Below, one piece after another: positions 9,225 to 18,426 of a DNA stretch of 40,019 bases. A program made the translations under genes and the position numbers. Source of the DNA: Chara braunii. Its lineage: Eukaryota > Streptophyta > Charophyceae > Charales > Characeae. Within the stretch, counting starts at the first letter, position 1; the number at the start of each line of letters is the position of its first letter. A model generated the notes under the pieces. The model was not told the origin of the DNA. It was given only the letters and a program-made list of their open reading frames with translations, and did no database searches. Location of the stretch: assembly GCA_003427395.1 (NCBI GenBank), contig BFEA01000585.1:609299-649317 (forward strand), in the 5' to 3' direction.

Positions 9225-9660
9225 GCGTCCTAGTCGACTGGCGACGAGCCGCGCTTGGGACCTGCGCCCCCCAAGACATCGGTTCACGTGCGGGTCCGAT
9301 AGAGGCGTAGTACCTCACGTACCCCTTATGCTACAGCGAACGAGAAACACCCTCGGCTGGTCCACCTCTGCGATTGCAGCTAATTAACTTTCGTATTGTG
9401 GACTGGTAGCTTGACGGGGATACGCCCACCGAAGGGAGGTGACAACTCCCGTAAGGTGGAGGTAGTTGTGCCTCGCGTAGGCCCTGTCCTGTCGTAGGGG
9501 CTCGCGAGAGGTATGGCTGGCGCACCCGACCGGAGCGGCTTACGGAAGCTCCGTGTATATACCACAACGGGGATGTGCACTCTGCCTTCTGCGTGACGCG
9601 GCCGGGAGGGTCCCGCTCTACCTTTGAGTGGTGCTGGACCGATGCGCTCGACAACGCATG
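9225..9660 (+). repeat. 350-bp structured module, copy 1
   Basis: Landmarks in order: GTCGACTGGCG, a GGGTCCGATAG box-B-like string, TATGCTACAGCGAACGAG, GTAGCTTGACGGGGATACG (box-A-like), a hairpin at 9,426-9,459 (CCACC/GGTGG outside GGGAG/CTCCC) with GTGACA in the loop, TGCGTGACGCGGCCGGGAGGGTC, and GATGCGCTCGACAACGC. Five copies exist in the window. Overlapping frames exist on both strands but none is shared between copies. Confidence 0.8.
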
Positions 9661-9950
9661 TTTGTCGGACTGCATGCCTGCTTGAGTGCTTGTTGGTTTG
9701 AGTGTATGTGTGACCCGCAAGGGCACCTGGTTAACCGGTATGGCCCGAAGGGCTTGTACTCTAGCTGTGGCCGCGACATTGAGGGTCTCAGCGAAAATTT
9801 ACTCGAGTGGCGGGGTTAGGCCTGCGACTCTCAGAGCAGCGGGGAAAACACTCGAGTAGCAGGTCAGCCGGTACTAAATGCGCAGGTACCAGACCGCCGA
9901 GCAAAATTTGATAAAAGTTAGCATTCAAAGGGGGTTTTGCAATTCCGTTG
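9661..9950. other. Spacer between module and palindrome block
   Basis: GTTTG- and CTCGAG-containing sequence with no match I could find elsewhere in the window and no supported gene. Confidence 0.4.
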
Positions 9951-10330
9951 ATTACACATTAATAATCGCCTCGGCCGTATGGTCGGGGCGTATATTAATT
10001 TACCCTGACTAACGTACCGATGATTAAGTCCCAGTGTGTGCCGTAATCTTTCCGACACAACACTAGCCTAACCGATCCCTCGACCTCTTCGATCGAAGGG
10101 TATCACTACCGATTCTGACCATCAAAGCACGCGTCACAATAACGCGCTCGCATACTAACGAAATTTTCTCACCGATCTGCCCCTGCCTCAATGGCCGAGG
10201 AATTCGTTTCAAGCGTCACGCCAAGGCGTGCACACCCTTTTCATCCCAGACTGACTCCGTCATGGTAGCCGATGTCGTCACCGTGTGGAATGCAAAGCAT
10301 GGTCAAATACCCTTGTAAGGGTATTTGGTC
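9951..10330 (+). repeat. GGCC-hairpin-to-palindrome block, copy 1
   Basis: Begins with CCTCGGCC-GTAT-GGTCGGGG beside ATATTAATTT and ends in the border palindrome at 10,301-10,330. The inverted counterpart runs from about 19,945 (CCCCGGCC-ATGC-GGTCGGGG beside ATTAATAT) to the palindrome at 19,456. The middle is strongly diverged. Confidence 0.6.
10301..10330. repeat. Border palindrome, copy 2
   Basis: CAAATACCCTT and AAGGGTATTTG pair perfectly. The outer stem pairs differ from copies 1 and 5 (CAAAT/ATTTG versus CGGAT/ATTCG), so they have changed together. The direct repeat starts immediately to the right. Confidence 0.85.
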
Positions 10331-12090
10331 CGACAACGTGATAGTAGGAGGCTCTTGTGCGGGCCGCCTATCATTCACACAGACTGTTATTAACCTTTGG
10401 GAAGGGGATGATGTCCAGATCTTTCAGAAGGATACCTAAAGGAAGTAGTAAGGTGCTTCTGTAGGAGCCTCAACTATTTGTTGAAAGAAGGGTGCTCACG
10501 TGTGAGCTATCCTGTTACTCTGAGCAGATCTTAAGAATGCATTGAGGGAAACTAAAAAGAGAATCAAATACTCATCTGTGACTTACTCGGACTGTATGAT
10601 GGATTAACAAATTGCTTGGCATTGAGTAAGTAGCAAGAGATTCATGGTTGAATCAACCTGCTGCTTGAGAATGTTAACACAAATAAGAAGAAAAAAAAAG
10701 GAACAATGCTCCTGTTGGAGCAAGGTCTCAAGAACCTGGAAAATGAACAAAGAGAAGAGAGTTAGGACCACGGGAGAAAGAAGTTCAAGAACCACCGCAT
10801 AGTCCATAGTTGTCCATAGCTTTCAGATGGAACACCACAACGATGAATGAGTTATATCTCATCTTCTTAAGTGTCAAAAAAATGCAAGGACTGAGAGTAG
10901 GGGAAATATTGAGTTTCCTTAAGACGACTCAGGATACAGGCATGAGACTCCTTGAGTGAAAGGACAGAGTGACAGACGGTTGTGAGAGTAAAACTAGGGA
11001 TAGACCTAGGATGTCGATCCGGGAGCTCACTACCCGTGTCTAAGGGCTTGACCCTTAGATATCAATATGTGGAAAATTGAGTGGGGGTGTTGAATTTTTG
11101 TTGACTTGTGTGTGTGCAGGTCCCAGTTTATCTACTGCATTTCAAGGAAGAGGTTCTACAAAAAGGACCCAAATTTATGTTATCTCTCAATAACCGGTCG
11201 GTTGTTACCGATTCAACTTTTCCTCTTTGACTTGATACCCACCTCGAAAGTCAAACTCCGTGGTCAATAAAATTGTCACCTGTGGTCATTGCATAGATGG
11301 TCCTAGTCATTCGCAATGGTCCTTTGAAGAAATGTGAGGGGGTTGGGCTTACGTCTCAGGAAAGACAAGGCTGTCATACATGGTTTGGGAAGTGAGGGAC
11401 AAGGTAAAAGATTGATGGTTGACGGCGTTAGTGCATGACATGTGAACTGTCTGTGCATTATTCTGTGCAGGTCTGTTTTGTGCGTGATTTTGGATTGAAC
11501 TGGACCTGGTCTGTTGAAGAGTCCCGGGCACACAACACTTGTGAAAGTGGAAAGGGTTCTCGGCGGTAATAACCCCATCCTCATTATTGTATTGTATAAC
11601 TTCTATATTATCTAATATTCAGTTAAGTCATGGTATGTTAAGAAAGATAGGACACCCTTTGGTAGAAAAATTGTTTGATTAATATTTGTCAAGAGAATAA
11701 TACATTACGAAGAAGCGGAAATAGACCGCCTTTTAAAAAGTTCGACCTAAATATCTAACGGGTCGGTTCTAAGGCGTGTTACCGGGCGTACCCCATTTTA
11801 TGCTACAGCGATCGAGCAAACGCCCTCGGCTGACCTACCTCTACAAAAACATGTAAAAACCTTCGCATGTGGGCCGGTAGCTCAGCAGGGATACGACTAC
11901 CTGAAGGTGGTGACAGCCCCTCGGGTAGAGGTAAGTTGTACCTCGAGACGCCCCAACCTGTCGTGGGGTGTCGTGAGAGGTATAGCCGGCGCGCACGGTC
12001 GGAATGGTGACTAATTGTTCTCCAAGAAATAAATCCTGCATGACACGACCGTGAGGTTCAGCGCTCCCAATGGGCTGCGGGACCGCCACG
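10331..12090 (+). repeat. 1.8-kb direct repeat, copy 1
   Basis: Matches 27,661-29,490 in the same orientation and order. Landmarks are CGTGATAGTAGG, ACTCACGTGTGAGCT-type hairpins, AACAAATTGCTTGG, TAGTCCATAGTTGTCCATAG, TCTAAGGG/CCCTTAGA hairpin, TGTTATC hairpin, GAACTGGACCTGGTCTG, TTCTCGGCGGTAATA, and the 350-bp module (11,770-12,090). Parts are close to identical over 20-30 bases, so this pair is younger than the outer arms. Confidence 0.9.
11770..12090 (+). repeat. 350-bp structured module, copy 2
   Basis: Carries the TATGCTACAGCGATCGAG and GTAGCTCAGCAGGGATACG landmarks. The hairpin at 11,897-11,928 pairs CTACCTGA with TCGGGTAG around a GGTGACA-containing loop. Ends with TGACACGACCGTGAGGTTCAGCGC, as in copy 4. 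Confidence 0.8.
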
Positions 12091-12149
12091 CGCGACAGGT
12101 GGCGTCGTTGGCAGGGACCTTCGGTTGCCTGCCGGTGTCCTATGTGAAC

Positions 12150-12308
12150 GGACCTGGGGCTGGCTAATTGAAGCCCTAGGAAAATGACAAACATAAGATA
12201 GGCTACTGTATATCCTCCGCTAGTAAGTAAGAGAGTTAATGAAAGTAATTGTCGGTTTGAGAGTAGAGCTAAAATGAATTGAAAGTTTCTTGCCCATCGT
12301 TCCTGCAA
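12150..12308 (-). pseudogene. Hydrophobic protein-like fragment, unrecognised
   Basis: The first about 50 residues of a minus-strand frame are rich in leucine, isoleucine and phenylalanine in a pattern typical of membrane segments (FQFILALL, then LLSLTLLLTSGGYTVAYLMF). The frame starts at a TTG just after a stop, preceded by TTTGCAG, which could be a splice acceptor. The remaining 100 residues run antisense through the 350-bp module and are not credible protein. It may be a captured exon fragment. I recognise no family, and chance is possible. Confidence 0.25.
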
Positions 12309-12309
12309 A

Positions 12310-12600
12310 CCTTAGTTAGTTTTTTTATCACTCCCTAAATAGGTAGTAGTTTTTGACAACGGAAAAACCAATCGGTGTAATAGGATTTGACAAGTCTTGT
12401 CAAGGTTGTCCGAGAGATCGCTGCGATGATATTCCCTTCTGATAATAACATTTTTTTGACGATCTGACACACTTGATTTTCAGATGTCCTTATTAAAGGT
12501 TCCTTGGGTAACCTATATTACACAATCAAACTTATCGCCTTGTTGACGCAGTACTAGTTAGGCGTCTGAGAAATTTATCAAGGTGCGACATTGTCTAGCC
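12310..12600. other. Unique A/T-rich spacer
   Basis: No repeat match within the window and no supported gene or RNA. Confidence 0.4.
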
Positions 12601-13005
12601 ATGCCGCGCGGATCAGGAGCTGGGAGGGGAAGAGGAGGACGGTAGGGGAAAGTTACGGATAGGCCTATCGATTTGACAAAGGAGAGAGAAGAGCGGGCGG
12701 AAGAAGAGGAGGAGGAAGAAAAATGGGAAGGGCCGCGTTTGCGACGACATCAGGAAGACTTTCGCGAGCGCACGCCGTCCCATGGAAAAATGACATATTA
12801 TTCTTACAAATACGAGCAACATTATGGAGCTCCGCCTCCGCGATTTGAACTGCCTTCTTCTCGATCCTATCCTATGGCATATTCGTCACCATCCTCTTCC
12901 ATGGCACGCCGTCTTCAACAGCTGGCAGTAGTTCCACAGTCACCTCGACCGGCTCTTGCACCTCCAACGCCATATGTATCTGATCCTCCCATAGTATCTC
13001 AGGAC
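12601..13005 (+). pseudogene. Protein-like frame with one in-frame TAG, unrecognised
   Basis: An ATG at 12,601 opens a frame starting MPRGSGAGRGRGGR, then a TAG at 12,643, then continues in the same frame for about 120 codons. The continuation is a glutamate/arginine-rich stretch (KEREERAEEEEEEEK), then a tyrosine-, serine- and proline-rich low-complexity region (YYSYKYEQHYGAPPPRFELP). At about 13,005 the frame runs into the 350-bp module, so the C-terminal 25 residues are repeat-derived. The TAG could be a mutated CAG, a recoded codon, or a sign that translation begins later. It lies between the inner arms, where an element would carry cargo. No domain is recognised. Confidence 0.4.
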
Positions 13006-13400
13006 GCTGTCACGCATCCATCCCACACGGGGACCCTCCCGACTGTGTCACACAGGATTATGCAGGACTTGTCGTGAAGAGCGTTTGCCGCTCCGGCCGA
13101 GTGCGCCATCCGTACCTCTCGCGAGCCCCTACGAAAGGACAGGGTCACGCGAGGCACCGCTTACCTCCACCTGTGGGAGCTGTCACCACCCCTTAGGTGG
13201 GCGTATCCCCGCTGAGCTATTGAACCACATGCGAAAGTTTTTCGTATGCAATTGCAGAGGAGGCCCAGCCGAAGGCGTTTCTCGTTCGCTGTAGCATAGG
13301 GGGTACGCGCGATGAAACGCCCAAAAATCGAACCCGCACGCCAATCGACGCACTGGGGGGCTGAGGTCCCAAGCGCGACTCGGCGCCAGTCGACTAGGAC
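13000..13400 (-). repeat. 350-bp structured module, copy 3
   Basis: Read on the minus strand it shows GTGCGGGTTCGATTTTTGG (good box B), TATGCTACAGCGAACGAG, AATAGCTCAGCGGGGATACG (good box A) and the GGTGACA hairpin. CCACCT (13,167) and AGGTGG (13,195) pair. Box B precedes box A, so the order is not that of a normal tRNA promoter. Confidence 0.8.
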
Positions 13401-13499
13401 GCATCACACACACCACCCGTTACACCACAACACTCACATCTACCCATGCATAACAACTGGAAACAAAAGACAATCGCCATTAACAACGCCACGACACAA

Positions 13500-14275
13500 C
13501 AACACTCCTAGTCCCTTCAGTATCCGACCCATAACGTTATGCCGTGATACTCAGATAGGTATCGCGCGCTGGATTTCCGTATAAGAGTCGAGCGAGCGCA
13601 TGGCCTCCTCATATCGACCAGCCATGCGGGCATACGCAAACACTCACACTGACGGGGTACTTTGTAGTACTCGTAGCCTCGCGGTCCTTGATAATCTCGA
13701 GGGTCGCGTTCGACACTCAAGTGTCGGCTGACAAGCGCTTTGAGCGGTTAATCTCTCGTCGCTAGACAACCGCCATGCGCGGTTTAAGGCCACACCATTT
13801 TCTGCACCCTGTGCAGAGGGGTGAGTAGACAACTTCAGGGCTGTCGTGGTAGCCAAAGTCAAGGGGTTTGACTTTGACGGCTGCCACGGACTACAACGTC
13901 CAACTACAAACTCCAAAAGAAAAACAATCGCTGATAGAGATAGACTCCGCCTGGCCCATAACTTTCCAAGCGCGAGATTCGATAAGTGTTGTGGGCGCGG
14001 ATTTAGTATAAAATCGAGCGGACGCAGAACCTACGCATAGCGATTTACAATGCGGCCCTACGCAAGTAGTCGTGATGATGGCGCCTTATGAGGTGCTCAT
14101 ACCCAAATGGCCTCATTTGAGCCATGGGGTCGCTCTCGACGTTCAAGCGTCGGCTGAAGCGCGCGCTAAGGGGGGGTAGCCCTTTAGCGGGCAAAAAAAC
14201 GGCCTAAGGGCCATACCACCTTCAGCACCCTGAGGTGTCCCAAAGGGCGCGGGGTAAGGCGGTCCCTGGGGTAGG
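13500..14275 (-). repeat. Roughly 400-bp tandem duplication within the right arm
   Basis: The blocks at about 13,500-13,860 and 13,930-14,275 share, in order: CCCATAAC, GCGGATTT/CTGGATTT...TATAA..GTCGAGCG, a CGACACT/AGTGTCG or CGACG/CGTCG hairpin followed by GCTGA, and GGCC-A-ACCA..TTC-GCACCCTG. The left arm has one equivalent (about 8,790-9,115) with TGACAC/GTGTCA. Three different stems are all paired. Confidence 0.7.
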
Positions 14276-15789
14276 AAGGAATTCGGAGCGGTGGTGAGTT
14301 GTGTGGCGCATCACCAGCGGCACGCTAAACCTTCCGCCCGAAACTTTATCGTTTCACCAAAATAAATTCCAACAAGGAAAAAAAACAAGTATTTTTAACT
14401 TTATCAGAGGAAAATACCTTCAGCGTAACGGCTAGGGTCTGGGCCGTCCTGGACAAGGACCTTGAATCCCGGCCCAGGACTAACGTCCGACTAAGAACCC
14501 TTCAGGAAGCCTATGTACAAAAATAGAGGGATCATCCTCCTTCCTATTAGTTCCAACCTTTGATTAAATCCTTAGTACGTGGGCGCTTCTGACCACGCCA
14601 GTACCCCACATAGGTACACATACATACGTACATACATATATACAGGGGGATAGATATGTGACGATCACATCTCACAATCAAAATGAGATTCCTCATAGCC
14701 ACGCATAAATGTGAGGTCGCAGGCAGTTCAATCCAATAATTCGAGCCACAAAACATATCTGCAATCACATCAAAGAGGCAAGCAAACGTCCACACACTAC
14801 ACGGAGTCAACTCCAACCAATCTCCATACTCACACCCCTTTGCTTTAGCCATGCAAGCCCCAACCTCCAGTCAACCAACCATAATTAAATACTCAGTACC
14901 TTCGTTAAATGACCATTCAATAAAAGTCCGGGTGAACTCTTAACAAAACAATAAAATTACCAGGGCTAAAGCCTTTTTAGGTCGAGTATTGAGAGTGAAT
15001 TGGGTTGAGTCGTAAACCGACGAATCGGCAACCGAACTGTTATCAGTGATAACAGTAGAGTATCTTTCTGAAGGATCCGGCTGAACAGTTCAAGCCTCCA
15101 AGCGAAAACACGGAAACCTGCATCACAGTACAGGCCAAAGGAAAGTACTACTTATGTTGTTGCCAAAGGAGAATACTCCCCAAGTCGTAGCCTAGCTCCT
15201 CTACTAGTACTAAGTCACTAAGTATCTCCTCTCATCAGGATAGATTTGCCAAGTAGCCCCTAGCTGAAATTTATTCTAACTCCCCAAATTCTACGGAATT
15301 TCGGCAGCGCTTCCCGTAGGAAAAGATCCTTTTCAGAATTTTCATAAGCTAAAAAACGACTAACTCCTTTAGATTTGTATAAATTTCATCAGCGCTTCCC
15401 GTAGGAACAGAAGACTGTCAAGATTTATACAAAGTTGAAAAGAGAGAATGACAAAGCAACTATACTTGGGACTAACTTCTGACACCTGCTTGATGATTCA
15501 GGATCAACGACAGCCAGCACGATCTCTAGATGAGATTGTGGGCTAGCATTGATCCTAACTCCTAGCAGGGTCAGTTCTATCTTCATCCCAAGTTCTCCCT
15601 CCCCTCATCCATCTTATCTACCTATGGCTCCAGCCCCTTACGAGCATCTAAAGCAACTAGCCTATCGAAAAAATACCCCAAAGTGAGAGCCCATAAGCAT
15701 GCATAAACAAACATCTTTCACAATCCCACATCAATTCGCCCAAGTAGTTCGTTAGATCACTCAGTTCCTTCCCTTCAATAAACCCCGTC

Positions 15790-16735
15790 ACTTATGGCAT
15801 ACGATCAGACAATGCCATAACTTAAGGGTATGTCCAACCTGCCTAAATAAACAAGTAAAAGTACGCACAACCGGACTGCCCTAACTTAAGGGTATGCCCA
15901 ACACCACATCGACTCTAGTCATAAAACATATGACCAGACCGTCCTAACTTAAGGGTACGTCTGACGTCTGCTTAACTGACGACATGAAGCATAAGACTAG
16001 ACTGCCATAACTTAAGGGTATGCCTAGTCAGCCTTAAACGAAGTTTACGTAGGGCATAGGATTAGACTCCCCCAACTTAGGGGTGTGCCTAACCTGCCTA
16101 AAACGAATACGAACGACAAATGGTCAGACCGCCCTAACTTAAGGGTACGTCCAACCTACATAACATCAACGACAAGGGCATATCACTAGGCCGCCCTAAC
16201 TTAAGGGTACGCCTAGCTAGTTTAAACAGTTTAGGTACATAAGACGTGATCTGCCCGAACAAAGTGCAAATGGCGTATGACTAAGCCGCCCTAACTTAAG
16301 GGTACGCTTAGTCTCCGTAACGACAATATAAAAAAACAACCATTGACATACTTGCACAAACTTTATATGTTTCTCTCTTATTAGGCAGATAATCAGACCT
16401 ACCAAACTTAGGGAGATATCCAATCCTGCCTTGTGTTTAGAAGGGAAAATAAAACAAGTTTATACTAACTCTATGCTCCTTTGTATTGTTACGAGCATAA
16501 GACTGTACCGCCCTAACTTAAGGGTACGCTCAACCTGCTCTGGTTACCTTCATTATATTCTTCATTTGCCTTTTTTCTCATTTTGTTCTACCTGACTTAC
16601 TTACTGGCTTTCCCAACTTAGGGTGCCCGGTCTGCCAGATGATATAGATTCGTATAATATATATCAAAATTATATACTTTTGGTTGACCCTTTTGTTCAT
16701 GGTTTATGACTAAGCCGCCCCAACTTAAGGGTACA
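15790..16735 (-). repeat. CCCTAACTTAAGGGTACG array, about 12 copies
   Basis: Copies lie near 15,818, 15,882, 15,948, 16,008, 16,073, 16,136, 16,196, 16,293, 16,405 (weak), 16,510, 16,612 (weak) and 16,718. Early spacing is about 60-66 bases, later irregular. Each core contains CTTAAG and ends in a GTC/CCTAG-type flank that matches the TGGTCTG flank of the left-arm motif when reversed. Confidence 0.85.
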
Positions 16736-16762
16736 CTGTCGGGACAAGGGTATTTGTCGGGA
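16735..16762. repeat. Border palindrome, copy 3 (left half deleted)
   Basis: TGTCGGGACAAGGGTATTTG keeps the flank and right half of the palindrome, but the AATACCC half is gone. It sits exactly where the right inner arm ends. Confidence 0.7.
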
Positions 16763-17080
16763 TTTTTCACTGTCAAACACTATCTGATCTTTTCATTGAA
16801 TTGAAGGACTTGATGAGACCGACGTTTGCCAAACGTTTATTCAGACCTGACCTATGACTGAGAAACTAAGAGTTTTCGGACTTTAGTCCGAACGCATGTG
16901 ACGTCCGGAGGTATCGGATGTGAACGACAAAGGCTACGCTTTTGTCGAAGCCGCAGAAACGTGTGGATAAAGGAATGCTAAAACTAAACCTATCCTAACA
17001 GCCGCGAGATTCAGGGCCTAAGTGGGCTAAAAAGAGGGTTGCGCCGGGGTATAGGGCCACAACGCGGGAGGTGTAGGAAG
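16763..17080. other. Spacer with short hairpins
   Basis: Contains GACGTTTGCC/AAACGTTT-type and GGACTTTAGTCC palindromes. No gene is supported. Confidence 0.4.
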
Positions 17081-17458
17081 TTTTTTTTTTTTTTTTTTTT
17101 TTTTTTTTAGGGTCCACAAGGTCTGCGCCAGGGACGAGGGGCGATGGCATTGGGTCCAACTGGATAGGGCAGCCGCTGAGGCTGTCGGCTGCCACGGCAG
17201 CAGGCACGCCAGCCAGCCACGACGGCAAGCAAGCTTGGCAGACACAGCCTGCTAAGCGCCGGAGGGGGGCCTGCTTGGCGCCAGAAGCCCTTTATATAGA
17301 AGGGCTGCTCCTTTCTTGATGTGTGAAGGAGCTAGAACAGTAGGTACCATTGTGAGACTGTTACCCGGCGGACACCAGGATCGAATCTGAGAAACAGCAA
17401 CCACCGAGCTCCTTTTGGAGCAGCCCAGCCGTTTGGCGCGACCGTTTTCGGTCATGCG
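17081..17458 (-). mobile_element. SINE-like retroelement, minus strand
   Basis: On the minus strand a tRNA-like head (GGAGCTCGGTGGTTGC as box A, AGATTCGATCCTGG as box B, about 17,425-17,375) is followed by a G/C-rich body and a 28-base poly(A), seen as T28 at 17,081-17,108. On the plus strand the flanks GGGAGGTGTAGG (left) and GCGGAGGTGAG (right) are similar, a possible imperfect target-site duplication. Head, body and A-tail together fit a tRNA-derived SINE; its family is unknown. Confidence 0.6.
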
Positions 17459-17499
17459 ATCAGTAAGATCGCTCGACTGAAAACAGCCGCGCGGAGGTG

Positions 17500-17526
17500 A
17501 GATGGCCCCTGTGCAAGGATGTCATA
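17500..17526 (+). pseudogene. U6 snRNA fragment
   Basis: ATGGCCCCTGTGCAAGGATG matches the U6 internal stem-loop region with one difference (GTGC for GCGC). The flanking bases do not continue the match. It abuts the SINE-like unit. The other U6 relic in this window is at 2,886-2,956. Confidence 0.65.
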
Positions 17527-17790
17527 AAAAATCAAAAATAATAAAAATATAAATATAAATAAATAAATAAATAAAAAACGGCGCCACTTGGCGCCAAGAG
17601 ACGTGCCTGAGAGACACATAGCAATAACCGTTGGCTTATGCCAACGGTTTTTATTATTACCGTAAGAAAAAAACTAAAACCAAACGAACAACGGCGCGAC
17701 AGATGACACACTGAGAGGGACAGGGACTTATGGTCCCTAATAAGAGAGCAAAACGCCGTTTTCAACGGCGCCTGACTGTTTCCTTGTTGA

Positions 17791-17814
17791 TTTTTTTTTT
17801 TTTTTTTTTTTTTT
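17791..17814. repeat. Poly(T) tract
   Basis: T24, followed on its right by TTAGATTTTCG-type A/T-rich sequence. It may be another retroelement A-tail read on the minus strand. Confidence 0.9.
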
Positions 17815-17992
17815 CTTAGATTTTCGTTTTAGATTCTTTAGTTAGATTTTTTCTTCTTCTTGGCCGATTCATTGTTCTTGTCGAGGTTGCAAACCCGACA
17901 GACAACCTCCGCGTCTGAATATGGCGCTGAAAGCGCCTAGATGCAGGCGCGGAGAGAAGAGTTGGAGAGAGAGGGGGTAAGGGACTGTGCCA

Positions 17993-18045
17993 GACTCTTT
18001 CGTCGGACTTCCATCGACTCATCAGGAGGTTGGACCTCGACAGTC
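17993..18045 (-). ncRNA. Hammerhead-ribozyme-like motif 1
   Basis: Read on the minus strand: stem III strand GACT, cleavage-type triplet GUC, stem I hairpin GAGGU-CCA-ACCUC, the conserved core CUGAUGA, stem II GUCG...CGAC, the conserved GAAA, then AGUC closing stem III. Both invariant core boxes and stems I and II are intact. The base after GAAA is G where C would pair with the triplet's G, so one stem III pair is lost. Hammerheads of this layout are known from Penelope-like elements and other retroelements, where they self-cleave transcripts. Activity here is uncertain. Confidence 0.6.
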
Positions 18046-18121
18046 CATCAGGCGCGCCTGAATCTGACGACAAAGGCGCCTAGGTTAAGACAAAGAGAGA
18101 GGAGGAAAATACCTCCTACCT

Positions 18122-18150
18122 ACCTCCTACCTACCTACCTACCTACCTAC
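18122..18150. repeat. (CTAC)n microsatellite
   Basis: CTAC/CTCC tetranucleotide tract between the hammerhead motif and the GGATGAGCAAAA repeat. Confidence 0.85.
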
Positions 18151-18159
18151 ACGCCACTC

Positions 18160-18225
18160 CACTTATAGGATGAGCAAAATCGAATGAATCTTCCACGAGA
18201 ACGAGGGAGAATACAGTCATGAGCA
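18160..18225. repeat. Dispersed GGATGAGCAAAA...GAATGAATCT repeat, copy 2
   Basis: Shares GGATGAGCAAAA, GAATGAATCT and a GAGAATACA-like end with the copies at 80-172 and about 21,785-21,845. It lies about 120 bases from the hammerhead motif. Confidence 0.6.
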
Positions 18226-18265
18226 GTGGCCATTGCTGCGGCCGCCAGACAACAATTCAGGTAAG

Positions 18266-18281
18266 TTTTTTTTTTTTTCTG

Positions 18282-18314
<33 letters not shown>

Positions 18315-18426
18315 CCCCCCCGTTCGTGGCCGTTGAAGTACAGCCAGAAGGGAAAGAAACGGGGAAGGACTAAGAAAACGGGTTAACTTCAAAAACTGTA
18401 AAAAAAAAAAAAAAAAAAAAAAAAAA
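18266..18426. repeat. Poly(T) and poly(A) runs facing each other
   Basis: T13 and T31 (18,284-18,314) are followed after 85 bases by A27 (18,400-18,426). Together they are a long imperfect A/T inverted repeat that starts right after a CAGGTAAG string. Homopolymer length is prone to sequencing error. Confidence 0.9.

Larger units (their letters stand above)
6291..9660 (+). repeat. Left inner inverted-repeat arm
   Basis: Collinear on the opposite strand with 16,735-13,000. In order it holds the CATAAGTTTGGG tandem motif, three GAAGCGCTGCCGAAATTT motifs, the TGTTATC hairpin, a roughly 60-base block around TTGTATAT/TATGTGTGT, a block reading CGTTGGTCCTGGG...CCTTGTCCAGGAC, the TGACAC...GTGTCA hairpin block, and the 350-bp module. 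Arm identity is clearly below 90 per cent by eye. The most likely reading is long terminal inverted repeats of a large non-autonomous DNA element, or a foldback element. Confidence 0.85.
13000..16735 (-). repeat. Right inner inverted-repeat arm
   Basis: Reverse complement of the left inner arm, in the same order. The 350-bp module lies at 13,000-13,400. The GTGTCG hairpin block is duplicated here. CTTGAATCCCGGCCCAGGAC lies at 14,461, the TATG tract at 14.6 kb, the TGTTATC hairpin at 15,038, GCAGCGCTTCCCGTAGG at 15,303 and 15,390, and the TTAAGGGTA array at 15.8-16.74 kb. The arm ends at a half-copy of the border palindrome. The GATTGCGGGAG border hairpin of the left arm is missing here. Confidence 0.85.

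Noticed and set aside
11841-12140. C-terminal two thirds of the 155-residue minus-strand frame
   Set aside because: This part is antisense to the 350-bp module, whose other copies do not keep the frame.
14195-14250. Possible 5S rRNA 5' end (GCCTAAGGGCCATACCACC)
   Set aside because: The first 20 bases resemble 5S rRNA, but the following sequence does not give the box C region, and the sister copy at 13,780 lacks the resemblance.
6595-16735. CRISPR-like arrays
   Set aside because: Repeats are diverged, spacing is irregular and the context is eukaryotic.
17627-17655. Rho-independent terminator (ACCGTTGG stem then TTTTT)
   Set aside because: The shape fits a bacterial terminator, but it is one of many hairpins in a eukaryotic repeat region and no gene precedes it.
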